Shown here piece by piece: positions 1 to 7,171 of a DNA stretch of 17,514 nucleotides. The DNA comes from DATGZH01 sp035297265 (GTDB taxonomy: Bacteria > Actinomycetota > Acidimicrobiia > Acidimicrobiales > RAAP-2). The stretch is from NCBI GenBank assembly GCA_035297265.1, contig DATGZH010000015.1:1-17514 (forward strand). The letters are read 5' to 3'. The notes under the pieces are model-generated. The model worked only from the letters and a program-made list of their open reading frames with translations, searched no databases and was not told the DNA's origin. Numbering within the stretch: the stretch's first letter is position 1; each line of letters opens with the position of its first letter. Position numbers and translations under genes: made by a program.

Positions 1-1
1 T

Positions 2-58
2 GGCCCGTGCATCTCGTGTGCCGCGCACTTCCTCGAGGTGGCGGTGGTCCGGTCGTGA
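2..58 (+). CDS. [NiFe]-hydrogenase large subunit, C-terminal end (5' partial)
   Basis: Only the last 18 residues are in the window, read in the frame starting at base 2 and stopping at TGA 56-58. They carry a Cys-x-x-Cys-x-x-His signature (PCISCAAH) followed by the tail FLEVAVVRS. In [NiFe]-hydrogenase large subunits the two cysteines bind the Ni-Fe site, and a dedicated endopeptidase removes the residues after the His; here that would be a nine-residue tail. The next gene encodes just such a peptidase and starts on GTG 55 inside the stop codon (GTGA overlap). The residue before Pro-Cys is Gly where Asp is usual in the DPCxxC motif. The short tail and context fit a cytoplasmic group 3-type enzyme, as in mycobacterial Hyd3, but the subgroup cannot be fixed from 18 residues. 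Confidence 0.85.
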   Translation, partial: GPCISCAAHFLEVAVVRS

Positions 59-537
59 CCGGGTCCGCAACTGCGCCGAAGGGGGCCCGCGAGGGGCGGT
101 CGGTGGTGGTCGCCGGGATCGGGAGCGAGTACCGCAGGGACGACGGGGCGGGACCCGCGGTGGCCCGGCAGGCGGCCGATCTCCCCGGTGTGGTCGACGT
201 GGGACCGGCCGTCGATCCCCTCGACCTCCTCGGGCGCTGGGACGACGCCGACCTCGCGGTGGTCGTGGACGCCATCCGCTCGGGGGCCCCGCCGGGTACC
301 GTCCGGGTCGTCGACCTCGACGAAGCGGTGCCGGCACCGGCGCTCTCGACTCACGGCCTCGGCCTCGCCGACGTGCTGCGGCTGGCCCGGACGGTCGGCC
401 GGGCGCCCCGCCGGGTCGTGGTCATCGGCATCGAGGGCGAGGACTTCGGGCGCGGCGAGGGCCTGAGCGACGAGGTGGCCGCGGCCGTGCCCGAAGCGGT
501 GCGGGCCGTCGTCTCGCTGGTGGAGGAGGCACGCTGA
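55..537 (+). CDS. hydrogenase maturation endopeptidase (HyaD/HybD/HycI family)
   Basis: This 160-residue protein should cleave the C-terminal tail of the hydrogenase large subunit once nickel is inserted. Visible family features are an N-terminal beta strand ending in GIGSEYRRDDG (residues 21-31), VVVDAI (69-74) and STHGLGL (98-104). Glu25, Asp72 and His100 match the three nickel-sensing ligands of E. coli HybD. I chose GTG 55 because it overlaps the hydrogenase stop by four bases and sits just ahead of the first conserved strand; an upstream GTG at 7 would overlap the hydrogenase coding sequence much further. The stop TGA (535-537) shares its last base with the ATG of the next gene, so translation is probably coupled. 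Length is normal for the family. Confidence 0.9.
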   Translation: MTGSATAPKGAREGRSVVVAGIGSEYRRDDGAGPAVARQAADLPGVVDVGPAVDPLDLLGRWDDADLAVVVDAIRSGAPPGTVRVVDLDEAVPAPALSTHGLGLADVLRLARTVGRAPRRVVVIGIEGEDFGRGEGLSDEVAAAVPEAVRAVVSLVEEAR

Positions 538-791
538 TGTGTACGAGCCGCCTCCACCGGGTGGTGTCGGACCCCGCGGAGGGCCGCATGGCCGTGGAGG
601 ACCTCGACGGGGCCCGCCACGACGTCTCGCTGCTGGCCTTCGACGGCCCGCCGCCCACCCCGGGTGACTGGGTCGTGGTGCACAGCGGCTACGCCCTCGA
701 GGCCGTCGACCCCGACGAGGCGAAGGCGGCGGCGGCCGAGATCAGGGCGGCCTGGGGCGTGGCGGACCGCACGCTGGGCGGCGCGCCGTGA
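537..791 (+). CDS. hypC: HypC/HupF-family hydrogenase assembly chaperone
   Basis: An 84-residue protein beginning Met-Cys. Cys2 is the essential residue with which HypC proteins bind HypD and the hydrogenase precursor while the Fe(CN)2CO group is delivered. The body, with GDWVVVHSGYALEAVDPDEA at about residues 42-61, has the typical HypC beta-barrel pattern of G-D-[WY]-V-x-V-H-x-G-[FY]-A followed by an acidic helix. The usual N-terminal MCLxxP is replaced by MCTSRLHRV, so it is a divergent or hydrogenase-specific HypC/HupF. ATG 537-539 shares one base with the TGA of the peptidase gene. No hypA, B, D, E or F is in the window, so the rest of the assembly machinery must lie elsewhere. Confidence 0.88.
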   Translation: MCTSRLHRVVSDPAEGRMAVEDLDGARHDVSLLAFDGPPPTPGDWVVVHSGYALEAVDPDEAKAAAAEIRAAWGVADRTLGGAP

Positions 792-1750
792 GCGGCCGGG
801 ACCTGGGTCGGGGCCTGCCGGGCCTCGTGGTGGCCGGCATCACGGCCGTCGTGAGCGGGGTGGCGGTGTTCGTGAACAGCTACGCGGTGCACAGCGTCCA
901 ACCACCGGCCGTGTACACGACGGCCAAGAACCTGGTCGCCGCGTTCCTCCTGCTGCTCGTGAGCGGCGTCGCCGGCTACGTCCGTCAGGAATCCCCCATG
1001 GCCGCCCGCTGGATCACCGCCCCCCGCGGCGGGGCCGGGGGATCGCTCGGGCCGACGGCCCGGGTGATGGCCGCGCTGTACGTGGGCGTGGTCGGCGGGG
1101 GGATCGCCTTCATCCTCTTCTTCGACGGTTTGGCCGAGAGCGCGGCGACGCCGGCCGCCTTCCTGCACAGCTCGCTCGTCGTCTTCGTGGCCGTGCTCGC
1201 CTGGCCGGTGCTCCGCGAACGACCGACGCTCTGGAACCTCGCAGCGATCGTCGCCCTCGTGTGGGGGCAGGCCGCCCTCGCCGGCGGCGTCAGCGGGCTC
1301 GCCCTGCGCTCCGGCCAGATGCTCGTCCTCTCGGCCACCTTGTTGTGGGCCGTCGAGGTGGTGCTGGCCAAGCGGCTGCTCGCCGACCTCTCACCCGGCG
1401 CGCTGGCCGTGCTGCGGATGGGGGTGGGCTCGGTCGTGCTCGTCGGCTACCTCGGGCTCCACCACGAGCTCCGGCTGCTCGGCTCACTGAGCGGGGAGGC
1501 CGTCGGCTGGGTCCTCCTCACCGGGCTCATCCTGGCCGTCTACGTGGCCACCTGGATGACGGCACTCTCGCGGGCGAGAGCCCTCGACGTCACCTCGGTG
1601 CTCGTCGGCGCGGCCCTCGTGACCGCCCTCCTTCAGGCGGCCGCGGGCACGAAGGTGCTCCACCCGGAGGGGCTCGGCCTCGTCCTTGTCGCCCTCGGCA
1701 CTGCGGCCGTCCTCTGGTCGTCCTGGGCCCGTCGACGGGCGGCCACGTGA
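788..1750 (+). CDS. EamA/DMT-superfamily membrane transporter in hydrogenase operon
   Basis: A 320-residue integral membrane protein with about ten hydrophobic segments (roughly residues 12-32, 44-64, 93-112, 124-142, 149-166, 177-195, 205-224, 238-256, 265-284, 296-312). This is the two-times-five layout of EamA drug/metabolite transporters. The first half ends in WPVLRERPT (139-147), the usual short basic loop after the EamA fourth helix, and the C-terminus is basic (ARRRAAT), consistent with a cytoplasmic end. The substrate cannot be read from sequence. GTG 788 overlaps the hypC stop by four bases (GTGA), and its own TGA (1748-1750) overlaps the next GTG in the same way, so it is locked into the hydrogenase operon. 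A link to hydrogenase assembly or function is inferred from context only. Confidence 0.85.
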   Translation: MSGRDLGRGLPGLVVAGITAVVSGVAVFVNSYAVHSVQPPAVYTTAKNLVAAFLLLLVSGVAGYVRQESPMAARWITAPRGGAGGSLGPTARVMAALYVGVVGGGIAFILFFDGLAESAATPAAFLHSSLVVFVAVLAWPVLRERPTLWNLAAIVALVWGQAALAGGVSGLALRSGQMLVLSATLLWAVEVVLAKRLLADLSPGALAVLRMGVGSVVLVGYLGLHHELRLLGSLSGEAVGWVLLTGLILAVYVATWMTALSRARALDVTSVLVGAALVTALLQAAAGTKVLHPEGLGLVLVALGTAAVLWSSWARRRAAT

Positions 1751-2577
1751 CCGGGGTGGAGACGGCGGCCGGGCCCGTACCCGGCCCGGTGCTCTTCGCC
1801 CGCTACGCGTACCCGCCCAACGCCCTCGGCTACTGCGGCCCCGACGACGCCGCGGCCCTCCTCGGCGCGGCCGACGCGGGGGCCACGGGCGAGCTCGCCC
1901 ATCTCGCCGCCCGCTTCGAGGGCGCCTGGCCCTACCTGCAGCTCATCGCGGGCTGCAACGGGATCGGCGACCCGCTCGACCGTCGGGTGGTCGAGGCCTA
2001 TTGGGTGGGCAACGCGCTCCTCGGCCAGGTGCCGCCGGGAGCACTGGTGACCTCGCTGACCGAGCGTTTCGAGCGGCGGGCCGGCCGGCAGCTGGAGCCC
2101 ATCGTGGCCAGCGTGCCGCTCGGCGGCCTGGCCCACCACAGTTTCCACGTCTTCGCCGTCTACCCATGGCTCGGACTGCTGCGGGCCGGCCGGGTGGAGG
2201 CGGCCCTCACGGTCCTCGACCGCTGCCGCATCCGCTGGGGCGCGGTCCTCTCGGTGGACGGGGACTGGGCCACCGTCCGCTCAAGGGGGCTCCGGTTCGA
2301 CGGCTCGCGCCTCTCGCTCGGCGACGAGGAGGTCGAGACGGCGCGCTGCGGTGATGGTGGCGTCTCCCTCGCCCCGCACCTCGAGCCGGGCGACACCGTG
2401 TCGCTGCACTGGGACTGGGTCTGCGACCGGCTGACACCGACCGCCCTCTCTCACCTCCGGTCGTGCACCGTGCGCAACCTGGCGGCGGTGAACGCTCTCC
2501 CCGCCCCGGGCCCGGCCGTCGCCGCGGAGGCCAGCGGCGACCCGGCGAAGGCCCGCCTCGGACCAGCGGAGCCCTGA
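1747..2577 (+). CDS. DUF6390-like protein of unknown function, hydrogenase-associated
   Basis: A soluble 276-residue protein with no signal peptide or membrane segment. Striking conserved-looking blocks are RYAYPPNALGYCGPDD (residues 19-34), AGCNGIGDPLDRRVVEAYWVGN (about 68-89) and LAHHSFHVFAVYPWLG (about 128-143). They are rich in Cys, His, Asp and aromatic residues, as expected of a metal- or cofactor-binding protein. By recall this matches actinobacterial DUF6390, a family I associate with hydrogenase gene clusters; that assignment was not searched. The GTG 1747 start overlaps the upstream TGA by four bases (GTGA) and is the only start that avoids running through the upstream transporter gene. 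The C-terminal 35 residues are Ala/Pro-rich and probably disordered. The function is unknown. Confidence 0.75.
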   Translation: MTGVETAAGPVPGPVLFARYAYPPNALGYCGPDDAAALLGAADAGATGELAHLAARFEGAWPYLQLIAGCNGIGDPLDRRVVEAYWVGNALLGQVPPGALVTSLTERFERRAGRQLEPIVASVPLGGLAHHSFHVFAVYPWLGLLRAGRVEAALTVLDRCRIRWGAVLSVDGDWATVRSRGLRFDGSRLSLGDEEVETARCGDGGVSLAPHLEPGDTVSLHWDWVCDRLTPTALSHLRSCTVRNLAAVNALPAPGPAVAAEASGDPAKARLGPAEP

Positions 2578-2584
2578 CCGTCCC

Positions 2585-3859
2585 GTGCAGCTCGTCACGA
2601 CCGAGCAGCTGGCGGCGCGGCTGTCCGCGTTGGCCTCCGAGGAGCCCCGCGTGGTCGTGTCGGGCAACTTCGCCACGCCCTGGACGCTCCTCGGCCTGGT
2701 CGACCAGGCCCTCGAGCGCTACCGGGCGTTCGTCCTGAACCCCCAACCCGGCTGGCCGTGCCGGCGGGGCGTCATCGTCGAGACCCCCTTCGTCGGGCCG
2801 GGGGTCCGCGACGACGAGCATCTCGACTACGTCCCGATGCGGCTCTCCCTCGTCCCCCGCCTCTTCGACTCGCTCCGGCCGCCCGACGTCGCCCTCGTCC
2901 ACACGAGCACGCCCCGCGGCGGCCGCGTCTCCCTCGGCATCGAGGTCAACATCCTGCCGGCGGCCGTCGAACGGGTCCGAGCCCGTGGCGGGCTGGTGGT
3001 GGCCCAGCTCAACCCGGCGATGCCCTACACCCGGGGCGACGCCGAGCTCGACGTCGACCTGTTCGACCTCGGCGTCGAGGTGGAGGCGGCGCTCCCGTCA
3101 CCGGTCCTCCGGGCTGTCGACGACGACACGGCGGCGATCGGCGAGCGCATCGCCCGCTTCGCCGCCGACGGCGGCACGCTCCAGCTCGGCATCGGCCAGG
3201 TGCCCGACGCCGCCACCTTGCACCTGCGAGGCCGGCGTCGCCTCGGGATCTGGTCGGAGATGGTGAGCGACGGGGTGCTCGCCCTCGAGCAGGCCGGCGC
3301 CCTCGATCCGGCCCGGCCGCTCGCCGCGTCCTTCCTGTTCGGCTCGCCCGAGCTCTACGACTGGGCAGGCGACAACGACCGGCTCACCATGACTCGCACC
3401 GAGACGATCAACGATCCGGGGCGCATCGCCGAACATCCCGGGATGCTGTCCATCAACACGGCGCTCCAGATCGACCTCTTCGCCCAGGCGAATGCCAGCT
3501 ACCTCGGCCACCGAGTCTACTCGGGCTTCGGCGGCCAGCCCGACTTCGTGGTCGGCGCCCTCCACTCGCCGGGCGGCCACGCGGTGATCGGCCTCCGCTC
3601 CTGGCACGACAAGAGCGACACGTCCACCGTGGTGCCCGTCCTGGCGTCGCCCGTCTCTTCGCTCCAGCACTCGGCCGTCGTCACCGAGCAGGGCACCGCC
3701 GAGATCTTCGGGCGCAGCCAGCCGGCGCAGGCCCGCCTCCTCATCGAGCAGTGCGCCCACCCCCGGGCCCGAGACGAGCTCTGGCGGGCCGCCCGGCGGC
3801 TCGGCCTCGTCCGCCGGTCCGTCGAGGGGGCGCTCGCCGAGGGTCCCGCGGACCATTAG
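2585..3859 (+). CDS. acetyl-CoA hydrolase/transferase family (4-hydroxybutyrate CoA-transferase-like)
   Basis: A 424-residue cytoplasmic enzyme of CoA-transferase family I. It should move CoA between carboxylic acids (for example acetate and another acyl group) through a glutamyl-CoA intermediate. The catalytic glutamate is probably Glu225 in GIWSEMVSDG, the block that carries the active-site Glu in 4-hydroxybutyrate CoA-transferase. Other family blocks are GTLQLGIGQVPDAA (about 198-211), NTALQIDLFAQANA and YSGFGGQPDFVVGA. Length is normal (about 430). The GTG 2585 start lies seven bases after the DUF6390 stop, with a weak upstream CGGAG. The true acyl substrate is not determinable. In a hydrogenase context it could support fermentative energy conservation when oxygen is short. 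Confidence 0.88.
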   Translation: MQLVTTEQLAARLSALASEEPRVVVSGNFATPWTLLGLVDQALERYRAFVLNPQPGWPCRRGVIVETPFVGPGVRDDEHLDYVPMRLSLVPRLFDSLRPPDVALVHTSTPRGGRVSLGIEVNILPAAVERVRARGGLVVAQLNPAMPYTRGDAELDVDLFDLGVEVEAALPSPVLRAVDDDTAAIGERIARFAADGGTLQLGIGQVPDAATLHLRGRRRLGIWSEMVSDGVLALEQAGALDPARPLAASFLFGSPELYDWAGDNDRLTMTRTETINDPGRIAEHPGMLSINTALQIDLFAQANASYLGHRVYSGFGGQPDFVVGALHSPGGHAVIGLRSWHDKSDTSTVVPVLASPVSSLQHSAVVTEQGTAEIFGRSQPAQARLLIEQCAHPRARDELWRAARRLGLVRRSVEGALAEGPADH

Positions 3860-3868
3860 GCGGCGCGG

Positions 3869-5248
3869 GTGCCCGGCGCACTGCTCACCGACCTCTACGA
3901 GCTGACCATGGCGGCCAGCTACCTGAAGCGCGGGATGACCGCACCGGCCACCTTCAGCCTCTTCGTCCGGCGACTGCCGCCCACCCGGCGGTTCCTCGTG
4001 GCCGCCGGGCTGGAGCACTGCCTCGCCTACCTGGAGGCCTTCTCCTTCGAGGCCGCCGACCTCGAATACCTGGGCCACCTCGGCTTCGACGACGACACCG
4101 TCGCCCGCTTCGCCCAGGTCCGCTTCACCGGCCGCGTGCGGGCCGTGCCCGAGGGTCGCATCGCCTTCGCCGAGGAGCCGCTCCTCGAGGTCACCGCACC
4201 GATCGCCGAGGCGCAGCTCGTCGAGACCGCGCTCCTCAACCAGCTGACCTTCCAGACGGCGTTGGCGTCGAAGGCCGCCCGGGCCCGCCTGGCCGCCGAC
4301 GATCGGATCGAGCTCGTCGAGTTCGGCTTCCGGCGCACGCACGGCACCGAAGCGGGCATGGCGGCGGCGCGCTGCGCCGCCATGGTGGGCTTCGCCGCCA
4401 CGAGCAACGTCGAGGCGGCCCGGCGGTACGGGCTCGTGGCCGCCGGAACGATGGCCCACAGCTACGTGGAGGCCTTCCCGTCGGAGCTCGAGGCCTTCTC
4501 GGCCTTCGGCGCCGACCTGCCCGGCCGGGCGACGTTCCTCGTCGACACCTACGACACACTCGACGGGGTGCGCCACGCCATCGAGGTGATCAACCAACTC
4601 GGCCTCGAGCAGGTGGCCGCGGTGCGGCTCGACAGCGGGGACCTCCCGGCGCTCGCCCGCGCCACCCGGGGCCTCCTCGACGAGGCCGGCCTCGCCTCGG
4701 TGCAGATCTTCGTCTCCGGCGGCCTCGACGAGATGGATCTCGCCCGGTTCGTGGCCCAAGGGGTGCCCGTCGACGCGGCGGGCCTCGGCACCCGGCTCGG
4801 CGTGGCGGCCGACGCCCCGTACCTCGACAGCGCCTACAAGCTCGTGGCCTACGGCGGGCGACCGGTCGTCAAGCTGTCGGAGGGCAAGGCCTCCCTCCCC
4901 GGGGCCAAGCAGGTCTTCCGGGGACCGGGGCTCGACGACGTGCTGGCGCTCGCCGACGAGGCGGTCCCGGCGGGGTCCGAGCCGCTCCTCCTCGAGGTGA
5001 TGGCCGGTGGCCGACGCCTGCGGCCCCCGGGTACGGCCGGCGATACCCTGGCCGCCGCCCGGCAGGTCTTCGAGGCGGACCTGGCCGAGCTTCCCCGGGC
5101 GGCCCGGGGTCTCGACCAGGGACCCGGGCCCGCCGCCACGCTCAGCCCGGCGTTGCGCCAGCTGACCGGCGAGGTCCGGGCAGCCGCCGGCCAGGACCAC
5201 GGGGGGAAGACGACCAAAGGCCCTGTCCCCGCCGGACCCGAGGGGTGA
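3869..5248 (+). CDS. pncB: nicotinate phosphoribosyltransferase (PncB2-like)
   Basis: This 459-residue enzyme makes nicotinate mononucleotide from nicotinate and PRPP, with ATP hydrolysis, in NAD salvage. The N-terminal LLTDLYELTMAASY (residues 5-18) is the family hallmark and supports GTG 3869 as start. FGFRRTHGTEAGMAA and ATSNVEAARRYG follow, then GTMAHSYVEAF, whose His197 is the probable autophosphorylated histidine. VRLDSGDL and FVSGGLDE form later substrate-binding strands. The C-terminal 50 residues (Pro/Gly-rich) are probably a tail. It lies nine bases after the CoA-transferase and 19 bases before the PRTase-hydrolase fusion. M. tuberculosis has the same pair nearby (Rv0573c PncB2, 463 residues, and Rv0571c) under DosR control. 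A nicotinamidase gene lies at 8778-9416. Confidence 0.95.
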   Translation: MPGALLTDLYELTMAASYLKRGMTAPATFSLFVRRLPPTRRFLVAAGLEHCLAYLEAFSFEAADLEYLGHLGFDDDTVARFAQVRFTGRVRAVPEGRIAFAEEPLLEVTAPIAEAQLVETALLNQLTFQTALASKAARARLAADDRIELVEFGFRRTHGTEAGMAAARCAAMVGFAATSNVEAARRYGLVAAGTMAHSYVEAFPSELEAFSAFGADLPGRATFLVDTYDTLDGVRHAIEVINQLGLEQVAAVRLDSGDLPALARATRGLLDEAGLASVQIFVSGGLDEMDLARFVAQGVPVDAAGLGTRLGVAADAPYLDSAYKLVAYGGRPVVKLSEGKASLPGAKQVFRGPGLDDVLALADEAVPAGSEPLLLEVMAGGRRLRPPGTAGDTLAAARQVFEADLAELPRAARGLDQGPGPAATLSPALRQLTGEVRAAAGQDHGGKTTKGPVPAGPEG

Positions 5249-5267
5249 GACTGGGGCAACGACGACG

Positions 5268-6596
5268 ATGATCTTCCAAGACCGTGCCGACGCCGGCCGC
5301 CAGGTGGCCGAGCGACTGGGCCACCTGTGCGGGAACGACGTGGTGGTGCTCGGCCTGCCGCGCGGCGGGGTGCCGGTGGCCTTCGAGGTGGCCAAGGCGC
5401 TCGGGGCGCCGCTCGACGTGATCGTCGTCCGCAAGCTCGGGGTGCCGTTCCAGCCCGAACTGGCCATGGGCGCCATCGGGGAGGACGGCGTCCGCATCAC
5501 GAACGAGGTCGTCGTGCGGGGGGCCGGCATCGGCCCCGAGGCCTTCGGCGAGGTCGAGCAGCGCGAGCGGGCCGAGCTCGAACGCCGCGTCCGGCTCCTT
5601 CGTCGGGGACGGGCCCGGGTGTCCCTCGAGGGCCGCACGGCCGTCGTGGTGGACGACGGCATCGCCACCGGGTCGACGGCCCGGGCGGCGTGCCTGGTGG
5701 CCCGGGCCCACGGGGCCGCTGCCGTGGTGCTCGCCGCGCCCGTCGGCGCCCAGCGGTCCATCACCGAGCTCGAGGCGGTGGCCGACGAGGTCGTCTGCGT
5801 GGAGACGCCCGTCTCCTTCTTCGCCATCGGCGAGTGGTACGACGACTTCCGCCCCACGACCGACGAGGAGGTCGTCCGGCTGCTCGAACGGTCGCTGACC
5901 GGAGCGACGGACCAAGACGACGAGCCGCGTGCGGTGGCGGACCAACCACGCCCGGCCGTCGACGAGGACGTCCGCCTCCCTGTCGAGGGGGCCGAGCTCT
6001 CCGGGCATCTCGTCGTCCCCGACGGTTGTTCGGCCGTCGTCGTCTTCGTCCACGGGAGCGGGAGCAGCCGCCACAGCCCCCGGAACCGCTACGTGGCGGC
6101 CGAGCTCCAGCAGCGGGGTCTCGGCACGCTCCTCTTCGATCTGCTCACCACGGAAGAGGAGCTCAACCGGGCCAACGTCTTCGACATCTGTCTGCTCGCC
6201 TCTCGCCTCGTCGAGGTCACGGCTTGGCTGGAGAAGCACCCGGCGACGGCCGGTGCCCGTCTCGGGTACTTCGGAGCGAGCACCGGCGCCGGGGCCGCGC
6301 TCTACGCGGCGCCCGAGACCGACGTGGCGGCGGTCGTCTCGCGCGGCGGTCGACCGGATCTGGCGGCCGAGCATCTCGCCCTCGTCCGGGCGCCGACCCT
6401 GCTCCTCGTGGGCGGGCGCGACGAGGCCGTCCTCGAGCTCAACCGACGGGCAGCCGAGCAGCTCCGCTGTGAGCACCGGATCGAGGTGGTGCCGGGGGCC
6501 ACCCACCTCTTCGAAGAACCCGGCGCGCTCGCCCAGGTGGCTCAACGCGCCGGCGACTGGTTCGTGCGCTACATGCCCCCCGAGCCGGCCCCCTGA
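5268..6596 (+). CDS. phosphoribosyltransferase-dienelactone hydrolase fusion (Rv0571c-like)
   Basis: A 442-residue two-domain protein. Residues 1-210 are a type I phosphoribosyltransferase with LGLPRGGVPVAFEVA (28-42), VVRKLGVPFQPELAMGAI (53-70) and the PRPP loop VVVDDGIATGSTA (126-138). Residues 235-440 are an alpha/beta hydrolase of dienelactone-hydrolase type: VHGSGSSRHS (261-270, oxyanion region), nucleophile Ser338 in GASTG, Asp385 in GGRDE and His413 in PGATHL, so the triad is complete. A polar 25-residue linker joins them. Domain order and length match M. tuberculosis Rv0571c (443 residues), a DosR-regulon protein of uncertain role. Substrates of both halves are unknown. The ATG at 5268 has only a weak Shine-Dalgarno; the gene is last in its operon and precedes a hairpin. 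Confidence 0.92.
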   Translation: MIFQDRADAGRQVAERLGHLCGNDVVVLGLPRGGVPVAFEVAKALGAPLDVIVVRKLGVPFQPELAMGAIGEDGVRITNEVVVRGAGIGPEAFGEVEQRERAELERRVRLLRRGRARVSLEGRTAVVVDDGIATGSTARAACLVARAHGAAAVVLAAPVGAQRSITELEAVADEVVCVETPVSFFAIGEWYDDFRPTTDEEVVRLLERSLTGATDQDDEPRAVADQPRPAVDEDVRLPVEGAELSGHLVVPDGCSAVVVFVHGSGSSRHSPRNRYVAAELQQRGLGTLLFDLLTTEEELNRANVFDICLLASRLVEVTAWLEKHPATAGARLGYFGASTGAGAALYAAPETDVAAVVSRGGRPDLAAEHLALVRAPTLLLVGGRDEAVLELNRRAAEQLRCEHRIEVVPGATHLFEEPGALAQVAQRAGDWFVRYMPPEPAP

Positions 6597-6612
6597 ACGG
6601 GACCACCCCCAG

Positions 6613-6629
6613 ACGGCGCCCTGCGCCGT
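6613..6629 (+). terminator. hairpin after the hydrogenase-NAD salvage operon
   Basis: ACGGCGC (6613-6619) and GCGCCGT (6623-6629) form a perfect 7-bp stem with a three-base CCT loop, starting 17 bases after the stop at 6596. There is no T-run, which is usual for actinobacterial hairpins. The location between the end of a long operon and a new gene favours a terminator. Confidence 0.5.
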
Positions 6630-6640
6630 GGGCCACAGTG

Positions 6641-6705
6641 GTGACTTTGTCCCCTATCGCCACGGGCGCCGCCGCAGCGAGGCTGAAGTGGTGCCCTACC
6701 GGCAC
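6641..6705 (+). promoter_or_regulatory. candidate DosR-like operator/promoter region with two related dyads
   Basis: Two short dyads lie in the 138-bp gap before the lysine-rich protein gene. The first is GTGAC-TTT-GTCCC (6641-6653), one mismatch from a perfect GGGAC/GTCCC dyad and similar to the core of the DosR/DevR box, though with spacer 3 rather than 4. The second is GTGCC-CTACC-GGCAC (6691-6705), a perfect 5-bp dyad. Both are embedded in a shared context (AGTGGTG upstream, CCCTA inside, CACG downstream), which suggests duplicated operators. No confident -35/-10 pair is visible. DosR assignment is an inference strengthened by the DosR-type genes just upstream. Confidence 0.25.
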
Positions 6706-6734
6706 GTTGGACGAGAGCGAAGGGCGACGGGAAG

Positions 6735-7148
6735 ATGGTGGAAGCCGAAGAAGTCAGGAAGAGGATCGACCGCCTCATCACGAAGAGCCAGGACGAGGTG
6801 TTGGCGGCGAGCCGCCGGCTGTCGCGCGAGATCACCCGCGAGGCTAGCCGCATCGTCCCCCCGCTCTCGGCCGACATGACGAGGCTCGTGGACGAGATCT
6901 TCGACTTCACCGAGCGCGTGCTCGACGGGCAGCGCAAGATGGTCCGAGACGTGCTCAGCACGATCGACGAGTCCGGACCCGGCCACCGCCTGCGCCAGCG
7001 TCACGCCACCAAGGCGGCGAAGAAGGCGACGAAGAAGACGGCCAAGCGGGCTCCGGCCAAGAAGGCGACAGCCAAGCGGACGCCGGCCAAGAGAGGGGCC
7101 AAGGGGGCGCCAGCCAAGACGACCGGGACGCGTCAGACCGCCGGTTGA
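6735..7148 (+). CDS. small protein with histone H1-like Lys/Ala-rich tail
   Basis: A 137-residue protein in two parts. Residues 1-80 are charged and helical (ITKSQDEVLAASRRLSREI, then LVDEIFDFTERVLDGQRKMV), resembling the small phasin-like or coiled-coil proteins of actinobacteria. Residues 88-130 are a very basic tail built of AKK/PAKKATAKR/TPAKR units like eukaryotic histone H1 and the C-termini of mycobacterial HupB and HBHA. The tail should bind DNA, RNA or another polyanion; the N-terminal half may oligomerise. ATG 6735 is followed in frame by GTG 6738, either of which could be used, and the ribosome site is poor. It stands alone after a hairpin and may have its own promoter. Its exact role, whether nucoid compaction or cell surface, is not settled. 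Confidence 0.75.
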   Translation: MVEAEEVRKRIDRLITKSQDEVLAASRRLSREITREASRIVPPLSADMTRLVDEIFDFTERVLDGQRKMVRDVLSTIDESGPGHRLRQRHATKAAKKATKKTAKRAPAKKATAKRTPAKRGAKGAPAKTTGTRQTAG

Positions 7149-7171
7149 GGTCCCGGTAGCGCCGGCCGGTC
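7136..7171. terminator. bidirectional hairpin between convergent genes
   Basis: GACCG-CCGG (7136-7144) pairs with CCGG-C-CGGTC (7162-7171) with one bulged base. The structure spans the stop codons of the two convergent genes, which are only 21 bases apart, and could end transcription from both sides. It has no T-run. Confidence 0.35.

Noticed and set aside
664..1746. Upstream extension of the DUF6390-like gene
   Set aside because: The extension runs out of frame through hypC and the transporter and is arginine-rich shadow sequence; GTG 1747 with its GTGA overlap is the real start.
2758..5271. 837-codon plus-strand frame
   Set aside because: Arg/Pro/Gly-rich shadow translation overlapping the CoA-transferase and nicotinate phosphoribosyltransferase genes in another frame.
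3098..5857. 919-codon open frame on the minus strand
   Set aside because: It is antisense to three well-recognised plus-strand genes; long antisense frames are expected at this GC content and its translation has no known motif.
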